From NCBI GenBank assembly GCA_902459845.2, contig CABPSV020000066.1, forward strand, positions 1-35,239: 35,239 nt of DNA, written 5' to 3'. The DNA comes from Hepatocystis sp. ex Piliocolobus tephrosceles. Lineage: Eukaryota > Apicomplexa > Aconoidasida > Haemosporida > Plasmodiidae. The notes beneath the pieces are model-generated. The model was not told the DNA's origin and searched no databases. It saw only the letters and a list, made by a program, of their open reading frames with translations. Both the position numbers and the translations under genes were made by a program. Of the stretch, positions 1-11,193 are shown piece by piece (within the stretch, counting starts at the first letter, position 1; each line of letters opens with the position of its first letter).

Positions 1-20
1 AAAAAAAAAAAAAAAAAAAA

Positions 21-79
<59 letters not shown>

Positions 80-608
80 AAAAAAAAAAAAAATATATAT
101 ATATAATAAAAATAAATTTACATAAAAATTGCATAAATGTTTTTTAGACAATATACATTTGGCTGTTTATACATATTTAATTGTAAAAATTTTAGCTAGT
201 TAATAATTTTATTATAGCTATCTGAAAAAAAAAAAATATATCTATATATATAGCTAGCTAGTAAATAGTTTTTTAATAAAAATATTCATGACTACTTCAT
301 ATTTTGTTCATAAAAAAGTTTGTAGCTAATTAACTCTTTGTTGATAAAAGTGTTTATGGCTAGTCAACATTACATTTACAATGGCTAATACAGCTAGTAC
401 ATAGACCTATATATATATATTTTTTTAATAGTTTTTAATACAATATATATATATTTTCACATGTGTTTATTTATTTTTAAACTTATAAAAATTACATAAA
501 AAAACGGTATGAATTTGTTATTTTTTTTTTTTTTTTTTTTTTTGTTAATTGATTCACATAATTTTGAAATTAAGGTTATAATTATATCAATATAGTATTA
601 TTATAACA

Positions 609-640
<32 letters not shown>

Positions 641-1228
641 CATATATATATATATATTATAAAAACAGTACACAGCATGTGTAAAATAAAACTATGAGTT
701 TTATGCGAGTATAATGTTATAAAATGTTAGAAAATACACGTAAACAGATAAAAATATATATACATATATATAGATGGATAGAGAGAAATGTAAATAAATA
801 CCTATGTATACACAGAAACACAGACCATTTAACATATTAAATCTATAAGTAAATGGTAAATGAACTGAAAAATACAAGAAAACATCAGTTTCTTACAATG
901 TTGTCATGTTTTTGCTCAAATATTTTTAATTAAAAAATGTATAGTAAGTTCTTTAATTTTATCTTTTTATAACTCAATAACTTTAGTTTATTAATAAGAA
1001 AATATTTTATATATAAAGATTCTACCTTTTTTTTTTATATTTGTATTTGATTATAACTATCTTTTTTATTGTCATTATAATTACATTCACCGTTTAATAT
1101 TTTTTTTCTGTCATTGTTTTGATGAATAAAATGTTGCAAATATTGTTTTTCACTTTTCATTTTTTAACTTACAACATTTTTTAAATGTATATATATATAT
1201 ATATATATGTATTCGTAAAACTCTAAAA
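1..1228. other. AT-rich intergenic region 3' of the kinesin gene
   Basis: I see no gene here. The region holds a 53-base A run (23–75), T and A runs near 523–543 and 613–640, short (TA)n tracts, and a cluster of TAGCTAGT-like motifs at about 193–400. It lies downstream of the minus-strand kinesin stop codon, so it probably contains that gene's 3' UTR and terminator; neither can be pinpointed. Confidence 0.6.
193..400. repeat. Cluster of degenerate TAGCTAGT motifs
   Basis: Seven related short motifs occur within about 210 bases: TAGCTAGT at 193, TAGCTA at 215, TAGCTAGCTAGT at 251, TAGCTAAT at 323, GGCTAGT at 358, GGCTAATA at 383 and CAGCTAGTAC at 391. Spacing is irregular, roughly 20–70 bases. 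They stand out because most surrounding sequence is A/T only. Function is unknown. It could be a decayed tandem repeat. Confidence 0.4.
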
Positions 1229-4200
1229 TTAAACTGTGCTACCCTCTTTTTTCATTTCAATTTCTTTGCTTAGTAAAGCACGCACTTCATTTGTTTCGGG
1301 ATCCATTGAATTGTTATCAGATTCATTTGGTGAAAGTGTAGTTTTTTCATATTCTGCCCCTATGCTCATTTCTTTATCTTCAGAATTATTTTTATCGGAA
1401 AATATTGCGCGCTTCTTATTTTTTTTAATTATTTTTTTTTTTTTTTTCTTATTAATACTACTACTAAATGTATATTCACTTAGGGATGTATTTCCAACAA
1501 CTGTCTTATTTGTTCTACTTTTTGTTTTTTTCGTCATTATACTTGAAGTTTTTTTCTTGTTTCTAAATTTTTTTGGTGCTTCCAATGATTCTCCATTAGA
1601 GATATCACTATAAAAATCTTTTATGAGATTTTTTTTTTCTAAACTTTTGTTTTTATTAATCTTTTTTTTAAGACTTACACTTGCACCAATTTTTTTAACA
1701 TTCGTTCCTGTAGTATTAACCTTTTTAACGTTACTTATTACTTTTCCAGGAATGCTACTTATATTAGTATAATTCGTTTGTTTACTTTTAAATAATTTTT
1801 TTTTATAGGTCATTTGCTTATCTTTTGATTCTATATTGTCTATAATTTTTTCGATTTTTTTTTTTTTCTTTTTTTTTTTTGGTTTTGGCAATTCTCCTGT
1901 AATTTCTTGCATTTCCCGTTCAGACTTATCATCTTCGGTGTCTATGTTATTTGTTAATAAATTAGAATTTTTATAATTTTCTAATATATTTTTTTTTAAT
2001 TCGACGGTATCTATATTTGCTTCTGCACACACTTTTTCCATTTCGCTTATGATTTTATTTAACATTTCTGTTTTATTTAATAGTTTTTTAATTTTCTCCA
2101 CTTTTTTTTTATTTGCTATATTTAATTTAAATTCTAAGAATTTATTTTGAGATTCTAAGTTTTTTATAACTGATATTGATTCAACGAGTTCAGTATATAT
2201 TTTTTTATTTAAATTCCTCATATCGTTTTCTATAATTTCTTTTTCCTGTAGTTTTTTTTTAGTAATCATTAAACGTCCATACATTAAAAGGAACTCTTTT
2301 TTCAATTCTTTTACAGCTGTTCTTTTATTATCATTTTTACCAATTTGATCATTTTTACCATTTTTATCATTTTCACCATTTTTATCATTTTCACCATTTT
2401 TATCATTTTCACCATTTTTATCATTTTCACCATTTTTATCATTTTCATTATTTTTATCGATTTCATTTAAGAGTTCATTATATTTTGGAACAAGATAAAA
2501 CAATTTGTTTTCTTCTTGTAATTCTTTTATTAAAAAATCTTTTTTTTCCATTTGTTTTTTTAAATTTAAATGGAATTCTGCTAACACATTAAAGTCTCTT
2601 GTTTTTTCAGCTAATGATATAGAAAGTTCTTCTAATTTTTTCATTAAACCAGCAAACTTAAAATTAGAATCGACATCAGAAGTTTTCAACATATCGTTTT
2701 TGTAACATTCTGTTGCTTTTATAATGCGATTAAAGTGTCTTTCAACTTCAATCTTATCGATAAGTATTTTTTTAATAAACACGTTAATATGTTGAATGCG
2801 TTGTGAAAATTTTTCCTTAATTGTACGAACACTCTTTTTCATTTTTTGTTGTTCATATAATAGAGCTAATATTTTTTGTTCCCATGGGGTAAGCATATTT
2901 AAAATTGAATCGATAGTTTCTTTATTCTTACCATCTTTTATACTTTTTGCTGTGTTAACTTCTTTATCATCAAGTTTATTTGCTATTGTACTTCCTAATA
3001 TATCTTCTATCGCTTTTTTAGACAAATCGTAAGGTTTTTCTTCATTTTTTAACTGTTCTTCAACGTTATTTAAAGAATTATCACATGTGTTATTATGTTG
3101 TTGTAATTTAAGTATGAAAGAATAGAACATTTCATTTATAAATACGTGAGATATGCTTTCATTGTATTCTTCCTCATTGTCATTGTCATTATTATTATTA
3201 CCGCCTTCATATTCATCATCCACAAAATCTTCGCATACTAAGGTGTTATTATTTTTTTCGATTTTATTTTCGTGCTCTTTATCAATACCACTTTTTTTGA
3301 GACGATTTTGTGAATTACTATCTTTATTGTTGGTTATTTTTTTTAGTGTCCTTAAGGCTGAACGTCTACTACTACTATTATATAAATTTAATTTTTCTTT
3401 TAATGTCTCTTGCAGTTTCATAACGTTTTCAATATTCCTTCCTGGTGGAACCGTGCCAGTTAAAATGGTTGATAGTCCAACCTTTTGCATAAGTTTCATT
3501 ATAAATTTAATTTGCTTGCTAAGTTCCACATTTCTATCAATAACTTTTTTTTTTTTTTGTAAATCTTCTTCAATTTTCTCTTTTAATTTTGATATAATAT
3601 AAGTTCTCTTTTCATTATGGTCTTGTTCTTTAAGATCTTTAAAATTGATGGTTGGTTTTGTTTTTAATTTGTTTATGTTATTATCATTTTTTAATTCTGT
3701 AGTAATATTACTGTCATCATTATCGTATATTATATTTTTTTTTTTCTCCACTTTGACTGCGTTTGAAAAGGAACTTTGTTCATATTCCTCATTCTCATGT
3801 ACATCTTTTAATAAATGGTTATATAGGCTATTTTCTCCCTCTTCTTCCCTTTGCTCCGAATCCACTTTTTTTAATATATCGCTTGTTTCTTTGATAAAAA
3901 CACTTTTTTTTTTTTTCATACTACCACTTGCTAATTTGATGGTTTTTTTTTTTGTTATATCTTTACTTTTGAATGTTTCTATAACATCTTTATAATTATT
4001 TATACCTGGGGCGACTATATTTAATTTTTTTCCTGTTTTTTTTCTACTTTTTTTTTTTGTATATTCTGGTTTTTTCTCGCCAGCATACCAAGTTTGATAT
4101 TTTACAACAGATGGCTTATCCAATTCATCATTTATTTTATTAGTTGAAATATTACTACTTATATCATTTCCTTTATCTTTTTTTTTTTTTTTTGTTACTT

Positions 4201-6527
4201 CACTTTTCTCTAACTTTTCTAATTCATCCAACACGTTAAAATAATTTAATGAATTAGCATCTTCTTTATGTGATTCAATAGATAATGCATTTTCACTATT
4301 TTCTGAAGAGTTCATTTTAGATGGTGCTTTATTTTTTAAATAATCCATTACTTTTGATATATTGAATTTTTCTTGTACATTATGATCTTCATATTTTTCT
4401 ATTCCATCCCATTTAGGATCATAGTCATGTGTTTCAAGAGACCTTAACCAGTTATACTCATTTTTAATATTGTTAGAAATTGACATAGAATATTTAAGTG
4501 ATTTATCAGTACTTTCATCTAAAGATCTATATACTCTATAATTATTTGGATTTACGTGAAATTCTGATTTTAAAATAAAATTTTGAAACTTTTTTACTTT
4601 TTCTTCTAATTCATTTTTTAATGCCAAAATTTTTTCATCATTTTCAGGATTTATGTTACGCTCATAATATTTATGTGCACCTGGCACAGAACCTTGAACA
4701 TTTTTTACAGTGGCTAAATGTTTTAGTTCATTTTGTAATTTAGCTATTAATTCTTTTTGTTGCACAATAACAGATTGTTCTGCTGATAAAAAATTAACCT
4801 CGATCTTTTTCTTTATTTTTTTACATTTTAAAGCAAATCGTAAAGTTGAAAAGGACGTATCTAAATAAAAATGAGATGGGTGAACAGCAACTATAACAGA
4901 TGCACGACAATTTCCTCCTAAACTTTTGCTTAAAATTCTTGTTAATTTAGAATCTCTCCATGGAATAAACACTAAATCTTCTTGTATTTTTTTTAATTTT
5001 TTTTCATCACCTGCAGCAATAGCTTGAGCTCTTTTTGAAAGTTTTGAAATTACTTCACTTAATACAAATAAACTTTTATTTATCGCTTTTCCTTCCTCAA
5101 GAATAGTTTTAGCATTTTCTACTCCTTCAGCAGCTCTTCCAGCTCGTTCATTACCTGCTAAATCTACTATCTTTAATTCACCTCGTTTATTAATAGATGT
5201 ACCATCACTCATAACTTCATTTGATTCTAATATAACTGTAAAAATTGTGTGCGATCTAGAAGAAGTTTCATTAAAATTAGTTCGAGAAATATGTCTCCTT
5301 TGTTCTGCTTTTGAAACTAAAAGCATAACCTCATCTATAGAAGTCACTGTCTCTTCTTGAATACCTACAACAACAAATCCTCTTTTAGGGTCTTCTTTCA
5401 CATCTAAGTTTTCAACTGCACCTCCTCTATGACCATCTTGTAATAAATCATTCACTCGTTCCATATACACTTCTAAATAAGTTACACGCATTAAAAATTC
5501 CTTTGTATTATTAGCAGATTCATCATCACCATTATCTTCATTTTCACTTAAAGAGGAAGGGTTTTCAATGCCATTAAAAAATTCTGCTAGCGATCTAGGT
5601 AACATACCTGGATCAGACGGAATACCCATAACAGTATGTGTTTTTCCAGATCCCGTTTGACCATAAGCGAGAATGCACCCATTAATACCTTTAAATGTAT
5701 CAATAATTATGTCTCTTGCTAAATGATTGTACACTTCTTCATTTCCAACTGTAAAACATAATAAAAATTGTGATATTAACATGTATACGAGTGTTTTATA
5801 TGCACACTTATGTGTATTAACACATACGCGTAAATGATGAATAATCTATCATGGGTTAAACTACCAAAAATGGGTAATAATTAAAACAAAAAAAAAAAAA
5901 AAAAAAATTAAGAATAAAAAAAAAATTAAGAGTACAAAAAAAAAATTACGATAAAAAAAGGAAATAAAATTAGAAAATGTACATGTAAAAAAAAAAAAAA
6001 AAAAAAAAAGACTATGTAAATATATTTAATACTTTCTATAAAATAACAATTTTATTCAATTACCTATATCATCGAAACACCTATCAAAAGCAAAAACCCG
6101 TTGTATAACCGCTTTTTGTCCCTCCGTCTTTTCTACGTTCTTTTTAACATCAGATTTATTCTTTGTTTTAGGAGTTCTCGCATTTAACATTTCTGTTAAA
6201 GAAAGTGGTTCAACTATCAACTGCATATCAGTTTCATTCATTTTCCAAGCTTTTAAGTGTCCACTATTGATCTATAAAAAAAAAATTAAAATAGCAAAAA
6301 AAAAAAAAAAAATATGAATATATTTATTAGAATAACTATATATTTCGAAAAAATAAAATATATTTAAAACTTAAAAAATATATAATAATTTTGTTCTAAA
6401 GACTTACTTCTTTTTCAAATAAAGGTCTCATACGAGTACACACTCGTATGGCTTCTTCCTTAAACGAAGGGTCAGCTTGTAAATCATCCAAATTTATATT
6501 TTGGTCTTCTTTTTTATTTAGCCCCAT
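1229..6527 (-). CDS. Kinesin motor protein, three exons, 1615 aa
   Basis: ATP-driven microtubule motor. Exons on the minus strand are 6527–6408, 6271–6064 and 5748–1229, with introns of 136 and 315 nt. The first donor reads GTAAGT, the acceptors end TAG and CAG, and all junctions keep frame. The start ATG at 6527 is followed by a run leading to the motor opening IRVCTRMRPLFEKE. In spliced numbering the P-loop GQTGSGKT is at 139–146, switch I NETSSRSH at 269–276 and switch II DLAGNE at 305–310, where most kinesins have DLAGSE. The motor ends near residue 428 and carries an acidic insert around 175–190 and a basic insert around 350–365. The rest is Lys/Asn/Glu-rich with coiled-coil-like stretches, an NDKNGE hexapeptide repeat and a very basic C-terminus. 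The N-terminal motor predicts a plus-end type; the sequence near INKSLFVLSEVISKLS faintly recalls CENP-E/kinesin-7, but I cannot fix the subfamily. Confidence 0.93.
2336..2452 (-). repeat. 18-bp coding tandem repeat in kinesin tail (NDKNGE)
   Basis: An 18-bp unit is repeated about six times and encodes the hexapeptide NDKNGE with minor variants (NGK, QIGK) at the edges. It lies between two coiled-coil-like parts of the kinesin tail, so it is likely a flexible, length-variable linker. Confidence 0.85.
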
Positions 6528-6851
6528 TTTTTTCTTATCAGAGTTAAACACATGAACAAATATATATAATATTTAGAACTACTAGAAATTGAACATAAGA
6601 CACAGTTATAAACTTCACAAGTGTTTAGGTTCTAACGTTTGCACTGATTATAAATTAGTGAAAAAAAAAAAAAAAATATGTATATATATATACATATTCA
6701 TATATATGTAAATATATACATTTTTTTTATTTTTTATCTGTTTATATTTTTGAATACATATTTTTTTTTTAAGCATAAAAAATATAGAATAAAAAAATAA
6801 AATAAAATAACATAAACTAAAATAAATAAAAAAAAAAAGGAATAAATAGAA

Positions 6852-6998
6852 ATGACAAATAGGAGCAATAGAAGATGTAAAATAATGACATTCAAATTTA
6901 TAAGCGAAGCCTATAAAAACTATTTTAATATATTAACTATGTTACATTATACAGAATATGATGACTTTACACAATTTATGAAAATACATAAACATTAA
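6852..6998 (+). CDS. Possible 48-aa small ORF
   Basis: An open frame from ATG 6852 to TAA 6996–6998 encodes a mixed-composition peptide beginning MTNRSNRRCKIMTF and ending DDFTQFMKIHKH. It uses codons such as AGC, GCC, GAC and TTC and is less AT-rich than its flanks, unlike random ORFs in this DNA. It lies head-to-head with the kinesin start about 325 bases away, so it could also be a 5' leader antisense to kinesin regulatory DNA, or an exon of an unrecognised gene. I recognise no family. It may be chance. Confidence 0.25.
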   Translation: MTNRSNRRCKIMTFKFISEAYKNYFNILTMLHYTEYDDFTQFMKIHKH

Positions 6999-7532
6999 TA
7001 TGGTAAATAATATGTTTCTTTTATGATAATATTCTTTAAAACATCAGAATAAAAATCATAAAGAAAAATAATTCTAATTTAAAAATATTTGAGCAACATA
7101 GCTAAAAACAACATTTTATATTATAAAAAAAAAAAAACTATCAATAGTTAAAAAGCATGCATAGCTTAAATAAATTTTATTATTTTATTTCTTTTTTTTT
7201 TCTATACAAAATAAAAAAGAAAAAAAGAAAAAATTATAATATATTATATATATATATATACATATGTATATAAATATATATTAATTACGTGTGCAAAGTG
7301 TAACATTTAATATTTTAAACAAATAAATGTAAAAATACGTCTATGTTTGTAAATTAAATAAAAAATAAAATAGGAAAAAAATAATAAATGCTTATTAGTT
7401 TTAAGCGAAAAAAAAAACTCATTTTTCTTTGTATTCATTTAATTTTAATACTTATGAAATTGAATTAAAAAAAAAAAAAATTTTAAATTAATAAAAAAAA
7501 AAATAAAAAAAAAAAATAGCATAATTAAGGGA

Positions 7533-7533
<1 letters not shown>

Positions 7534-7579
<46 letters not shown>
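7534..7579. repeat. 46-base poly(A) homopolymer
   Basis: An uninterrupted run of 46 A residues between PIG-M and the kinesin gene. Such poly(dA:dT) tracts exclude nucleosomes and are typical of Plasmodium intergenic DNA. Their exact length is prone to assembly error. Confidence 0.95.
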
Positions 7580-7580
<1 letters not shown>

Positions 7581-8254
7581 ATGTGTAAAGGCATTTTTAG
7601 AAATTCCTAATAATACTTCACAAAAATATATAGTACTACATTCTTACTTCAGAACAAATATGTTGTGTAATTTTTAAGACAGACAAGAAAAAACAGAACT
7701 AAGACAATTGAAACAAAGAATGGAAAAAAATATGTAGTATTAGTAATCGTTTAATTTATGTAGTATTAACTACTTAGTTTTATTTGATTTTTTTTTTTTT
7801 TTTTTTTTTTTTTAATTGTTCTTATAGCATCATGGTAGATTTTTGCTGTGTGCTAGTAAAAATAATAAATGTAAGCACTTATACGTAAAAAAAATTTTTT
7901 TTTTTTTTTAAGCTATATTCAACAATCACAAAATATTTAATATGTTAAAATCTATATATGTATAAATAAATATATTTTTTTTTATTCAAAAAAATATACA
8001 ACATGATTCTTATATTATATGTATTTAATTATTGCTTTTACTATGTTATAAAAAAATTAATAAAAAATAAATAGGATATAATGTTTAAAAAAAAAAAAAG
8101 GAAAAAAAAAAAAAAAAGACATTTCTATTTAGTGGGTTTAGCAAATAATTAATTTTTTTATATATGATAAGAATAATCAAAAATATAAACAAAAAAAAAT
8201 AAATCAAAAAAAAAAAGAACAAATGAAATGCAAAACAAAATATTATTAGCCCTC

Positions 8255-11193
8255 TTAACACACTTTTTTTTTCTTCTCTTCTTTAAATTGCATATACATA
8301 AAAACCCAACATATTGTCATCTCCGATATAAAGAACAAAATTGAAGCAATAAAAATCTACAAATATATATATATATAAAAAAAATAAAAAATTAATACAT
8401 AAATAAAATATTATTATCGTATGATATTGTGTAAACTTATATGTTAACTATCATGAAAATAGCTAACGATTTTTCATCAATGCAACAATGTTATTTTTAT
8501 AAAAATAATAAGTGATTAAAGCTATACTTGTAAAAAGGTGTTATATCCTTTAAATTCAAGATAATATGCCCAAAAAAGCCAATGAGACTGCATAAATTAA
8601 AATATTTGAACAATTATTTAACTATATATGTACATACTAATGCATGTAACGTGAGCATGTATATTCTGACCGTTATTTTATTTGATTTTTTTTATATGAA
8701 CATAAAATAACAAATATTTAATTAACACTAATTTTGATCCAAACCTTTGACAAAGTAAAAAAGAGAATTGCGCAGGAAATAAGAATTAAGTTTTCCTGTA
8801 AAAAAAATACATAAAATAAAACATTACATATGCATATTCACACACACAAAACACACGCACGTGTATATATATATATATATATATATATAGATTGAAAAAT
8901 AGTGTTTATAGTGTAATTATTTAACTATCCTTTTCTTATAACAAGAAAAAAAAAGACTTTATGTATTTGCTCATGTTTACTATTCATACCTTGTTCAAGG
9001 TTATAGTCACAAGGACAATGGGTAAAAATGGGATGCACCAAATAAAGTACTAAAAATATAGAAAAATAAAAGATTTTATAGGTGTGCAAAAAATAAAAAG
9101 TTATATATATATACTTATTATTTAAAAGGCTATACTAAAAATAAGGTAATATTTTTTTTTAATAAAAAAAAATTATGTTTATAAAAATAGTTAAGGCTGT
9201 ATATGTTAAAAACGTTTTTTTTTTTTAGCTGGTTATAGTAGTGTGCTATATTATAGAAATATATTTTCTTCATTATTTAATTATTTACTTTTTCTTTTCT
9301 TTATTATTATTTTATTTTTTTTTTTTTTTGTGGTGAGTAGGATAGATAAATATAGCATGAAATTATAAAAAAATATATTATATAGATACAATTTTATTTT
9401 TTATTATAACAATAACTAGAACAAGATAAAATTCAATTTTCTGTTTTTAGTATAATATATTATACTATTTTTATTTTATTTACCTGAGACGTGCATACTT
9501 TGTTCATGGTAATAAACGCCATAGTCTTAAATAAAAAGAAAAAAATAAAAACCAAATAAAAATATTATTCAAATATTTATAAATTTATTATTAGAATAAT
9601 ATAAAAAAATGCAAAAAATGTATTCTTATATTATTTTACTTGTAAAAACATAGATAATTCTAAATTATGTTTTGCATATTTAAAACCAAATAACGTTACT
9701 AAAACAATTTGAGGGATAAATGTTATTAAGGAAATAATCTGTAATGAAGAAAAAAAAAAAAAAATAATTAGCCCAAAATAAAAAAAATATATTTTTTTAT
9801 TCTACATATATATATATACAAGCTTGTATGCATGTGTAAATACCTACAAACGCTTGTATATACCTTTCTATTTATAAAAATATTTTTTTATGAATGTCGT
9901 AAAAATAAATTAATAAAACAAACTTTTAACAATCAAAACCAAGCAGACGGTTTAATTTTATCAACTAAGACTTCAAAAGAAGATGTAATAAAATAGATAA
10001 ATACCAAGTGCATATATGTATATAAATTTATAATAATAATAATACCTTATAATCTTTTTCAATAGTTAAGTACATGATGTAAAAAAAGATTGAAAAATTG
10101 TGTCTATGGTCCCGTCTAACTAAATGGTAGATAAGAGACTCATATAAATACTCGTACCCATATCTAAAAAAAAAAAAAAATGAATAAATAAATAAATAAA
10201 CAAATAAATAAATAAACAAATAAATAAATAAAGGATAAACAAATGTATATTGAAGAAAAATGGCAAATATATATTTTGTTTTTTTCCGATAAAAATAGAA
10301 GGAAACACGTAAAAATAATAAAAAATAAAATAATAAAATTAAAAAAATGTACGAATTAGTAAAAAGTAAAAGTATTACATTAAATAAAAAGTTATATTTA
10401 GTATTAAGAATGTGAAAAAACTACATAAGAAAAATACTAATTGATCATAATTTAATTTGAATAATTCAATAAAGAGATGTTTTATTGCATGACAAATGTT
10501 TACAATTGTGTTTATGCAACTGTTGTTATTATTGTTATTTTTTTTAAATATTTTATTTTTATGTAAATAATTTTTATTTAAATATAACATCAAAGGGAGA
10601 GCATAAATAATAGGGTATACTTTAAAATTAACAGCTATTCCAAAAAAAATAGCTGCAAGCCAAGTTTTTTTCTGATAAATAAAAAGTACCGTTAATAATA
10701 CAAGTAAGCAAGGGATACAATCAGAATTACCCCTAATTGATATGATAATAACCAACGGATTTAAAATCCACATAGAAACATAATATATATAATTTTTACA
10801 ATCAGGATATTTTATTTTTATAATTTTAATTATTATAATACTAACAATAAAATCCATAAAAGAAAAGAGAATTTTACCAAAAGAAAAATGAATAAAATAA
10901 TTTGGTAGCATCAAGTAAGCCAGTAATGGAGTATACCTATATGTATATCTATTATATGGTGATTTATTTTGCAGTACGTATTTTGCAGCATCAGAGAAAA
11001 CGTAATAATCAATATCTGTAAATTTTACATTCAAATTATTGTCTTGCCATTCTCCATAATAATAAATCACTACACGAAGTAGTATCCCAATAAAATATAT
11101 GAATTTTGTAATAACTGATATATCTACATTTTTAAAACAATTTGTATTTCTTCCTATATTTTGTAGGTGCTCTTTTGGAATACTAAGTGACAT
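8255..11193 (-). CDS. PIGM: GPI mannosyltransferase I (PIG-M), eight exons, 448 aa
   Basis: ER multi-spanning enzyme that adds the first mannose to the GPI precursor from dolichol-phosphate-mannose (GT50 family). Minus-strand exons: 11193–10379, 10163–10046, 9738–9640, 9525–9484, 9049–8990, 8795–8745, 8587–8528, 8356–8255. All have GT/AG borders and join in frame to 449 codons including stop; human PIG-M is about 423 aa. The acidic motif FTDIDY (residues 58–63, the DXD-type site) follows YYGEWQD. Downstream come the family signatures FSDAA, YRYTPLLAYL, YHLVRRDHRHNFSIFFY (exon 2), MNKVCTSQ (exon 4) running into YFIWCIPFLP (exon 5), and YYLEFKGYNTF (exon 7). Exons after the first are short and mostly encode membrane segments. 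GPI anchors hold major surface proteins in Plasmodium. The donor of exon 6 (AAG then GTTTGG) is the least typical, but reading through it hits a stop and splicing restores the family match. Confidence 0.95.
10185..10236. repeat. AAAT/AAAC tetranucleotide microsatellite in PIG-M intron 1
   Basis: A run of AAAT units with occasional AAAC lies inside the first intron of PIG-M, just upstream (in minus-strand sense) of the exon 2 acceptor, where it gives a T-rich tract. Apparent ORFs on the minus strand here are only translations of this repeat. Confidence 0.75.

Larger units (their letters stand above)
6528..8254. other. Intergenic region between kinesin and PIG-M, with one short candidate ORF
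   Basis: This stretch contains the upstream region of the kinesin gene and the 3' flank of PIG-M, both on the minus strand. It is mostly A/T homopolymer and (TA)n, including a 46-base A run at 7534–7579 and a T run near 7790–7813. The only protein-like segment is the 48-codon ORF at 6852–6998 on the plus strand, listed separately. No tRNA or rRNA is visible. Confidence 0.6.

Noticed and set aside
1236..3995. Several plus-strand Phe/Leu/Ser-rich open frames antisense to the kinesin tail
   Set aside because: They are the complement of Lys/Asn/Glu-rich coding sequence; hydrophobic composition with T runs is what antisense to AAA/AAT codons gives, and the kinesin frame is continuous.
10028..10308. 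Minus-strand open frames rich in FIYLFI upstream of PIG-M exon 2
   Set aside because: The hydrophobic part translates the TTTA microsatellite of intron 1. Only the piece at 10046–10163 is coding and it is already exon 2 of PIG-M.
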